Below, one piece after another: positions 6,067-6,630 of a stretch of DNA of 6,630 nt; the first letter of the stretch is position 1, and each line of letters starts with the position of its first letter. Position numbers and translations under genes: made by a program. Origin of the DNA: an uncultured Flavobacteriales bacterium (GTDB lineage: Bacteria > Bacteroidota > Bacteroidia > Flavobacteriales > Vicingaceae); the NCBI GenBank assembly GCA_913052515.1, contig CAJXFJ010000099.1, positions 1 through 6,630 on the forward strand, given 5' to 3'. The notes below the pieces were generated by a model that saw only the letters and a program-made list of their open reading frames with translations, made no database searches and was not told the origin of the DNA.

Positions 6067-6630
6067 ATGTCACTGAACTCTATTGAATATAAAGTATCTA
6101 TCTTGAATTCATCTATTGAAATGATAGATGGCAGAAAATTCAAGAAAACGGCTATTATAGAAAAGTGGAAAGGAAATCATAAAATAAGTTCCAAAAAACT
6201 AGGAGCCCCTGAAAAGGAAAAAGTTTACAAAGCGATAAAAGAGGGGAAACCGATAAACCTTAGTGACTGCTACCTTAAAGATTTTTCACTGAAAGAATAT
6301 CGATTGGCTTTTAAACTATCAGAAACTGAAGAAATCACACTTCATAATTTTCAAGCAGAGCACGCCTTTTTTGAAAGTGAATACGGTACCGATTTTAGCC
6401 ACAGCTATTTTACAGATGGATCAGGAAATTTTGCATACGCTGTATTTAACTTAGGAAGAGTCTCATTTGGTCATGCCAAATGCTTTTCAAGCTTAAATTT
6501 TAATCGGGCTGAGTTTCATCTAGAGGAATTAAACTTTCGTTTTGCCGAATTTGATGAAGGAGATCTTCGATTTTCTTCTTGCATTTTCGACTGTGAGCAT
6601 GTCCTATTTGTAAACACCAATTTTGGAAAA
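6067..6630 (+). CDS. Pentapeptide-repeat-like protein (3' truncated)
   Basis: An open frame of 188 codons runs from ATG 6067 to the window edge without a stop. An in-frame TAG at 6061 limits the start; ATG 6121 is an alternative that would drop 18 residues. Residues 1-60 are Lys-rich and not recognised. From about 108 the sequence becomes Phe-rich with a degenerate 12-residue repeat: Phe at position 3 and position 8 of each unit, often Leu or Val at position 1. Clear units start at 108 (F110/F115), 120 (F122/F127), 132 (F134, Cys at 139; 11 residues), 143 (F145/F150), 155 (F157/F162), 167 (F169/F174) and 179 (F181/F186). Such spaced Phe residues with small or polar filler occur in pentapeptide-repeat proteins that form right-handed beta-helices. 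No signal peptide or membrane helix is seen in the visible part. The role is unknown, and the C-terminus could add another domain. Confidence 0.75.
   Translation, partial: MSLNSIEYKVSILNSSIEMIDGRKFKKTAIIEKWKGNHKISSKKLGAPEKEKVYKAIKEGKPINLSDCYLKDFSLKEYRLAFKLSETEEITLHNFQAEHAFFESEYGTDFSHSYFTDGSGNFAYAVFNLGRVSFGHAKCFSSLNFNRAEFHLEELNFRFAEFDEGDLRFSSCIFDCEHVLFVNTNFGK

Noticed and set aside
5891..6073. Minus-strand reading frame containing RYWIRTSDPLLV
   Set aside because: This peptide is the translation of the antisense strand of the tRNA gene, a well-known source of false hypothetical proteins. It overlaps a perfect cloverleaf and the terminator.
5886..6086. Plus-strand 66-residue reading frame across the tRNA
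   Set aside because: It runs through the tRNA-Val gene, the terminator and the promoter of the next gene; no protein-like features.

Overview
The window looks like chromosomal DNA of a low-GC member of the Bacteroidota, probably an aquatic or marine lineage of the Flavobacteriales/Cytophagales type. The evidence is: a promoter of the Bacteroidota type in front of the tRNA (TTG, 19 nt, TATATTTG); almost no Shine-Dalgarno sequences before the genes; ExbB, ExbD and TonB proteins of the Bacteroidota form; and an NhaD-type Na+/H+ antiporter. The lineage assignment is inference, not a search result.

Layout, all on the + strand. Positions 1-1140 hold the 3' part of an amino-acid dehydrogenase of the Glu/Leu/Phe/Val family, cut by the window edge. 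After 15 bp comes nhaD (1156-2580). A 108-bp gap follows, almost filled by a nested imperfect palindrome (2607-2690) that runs into the start codon of the next gene. Then comes a tightly packed block, exbB (2689-3408), exbD (3408-3800), a tonB-type gene with a forced GTG start (3804-4589) and folC (best start ATG 4589, to 5806). Its junctions are 1-base overlaps or a 3-base gap. Next is a single tRNA-Val(UAC) gene (5871-5945) with its own promoter and a strong intrinsic terminator. After that terminator a new unit begins, with a candidate promoter and a pentapeptide-repeat-like gene starting at 6067 and cut off by the right edge. It has no stop codon in the window.

How the genes fit together: ExbB, ExbD and the TonB-type protein should form an inner-membrane motor that uses the ion gradient to power TonB-dependent outer-membrane transport. 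NhaD, just upstream, exchanges Na+ for H+ and so shapes that gradient. FolC (folate polyglutamylation) is metabolically unrelated but appears translationally coupled to tonB.

Most of the window is ordinary core genome. The items most worth a second look are the long nested palindrome before exbB and the regular 12-residue repeat in the truncated last protein. I see no mobile element, CRISPR array or clearly new multi-gene system.
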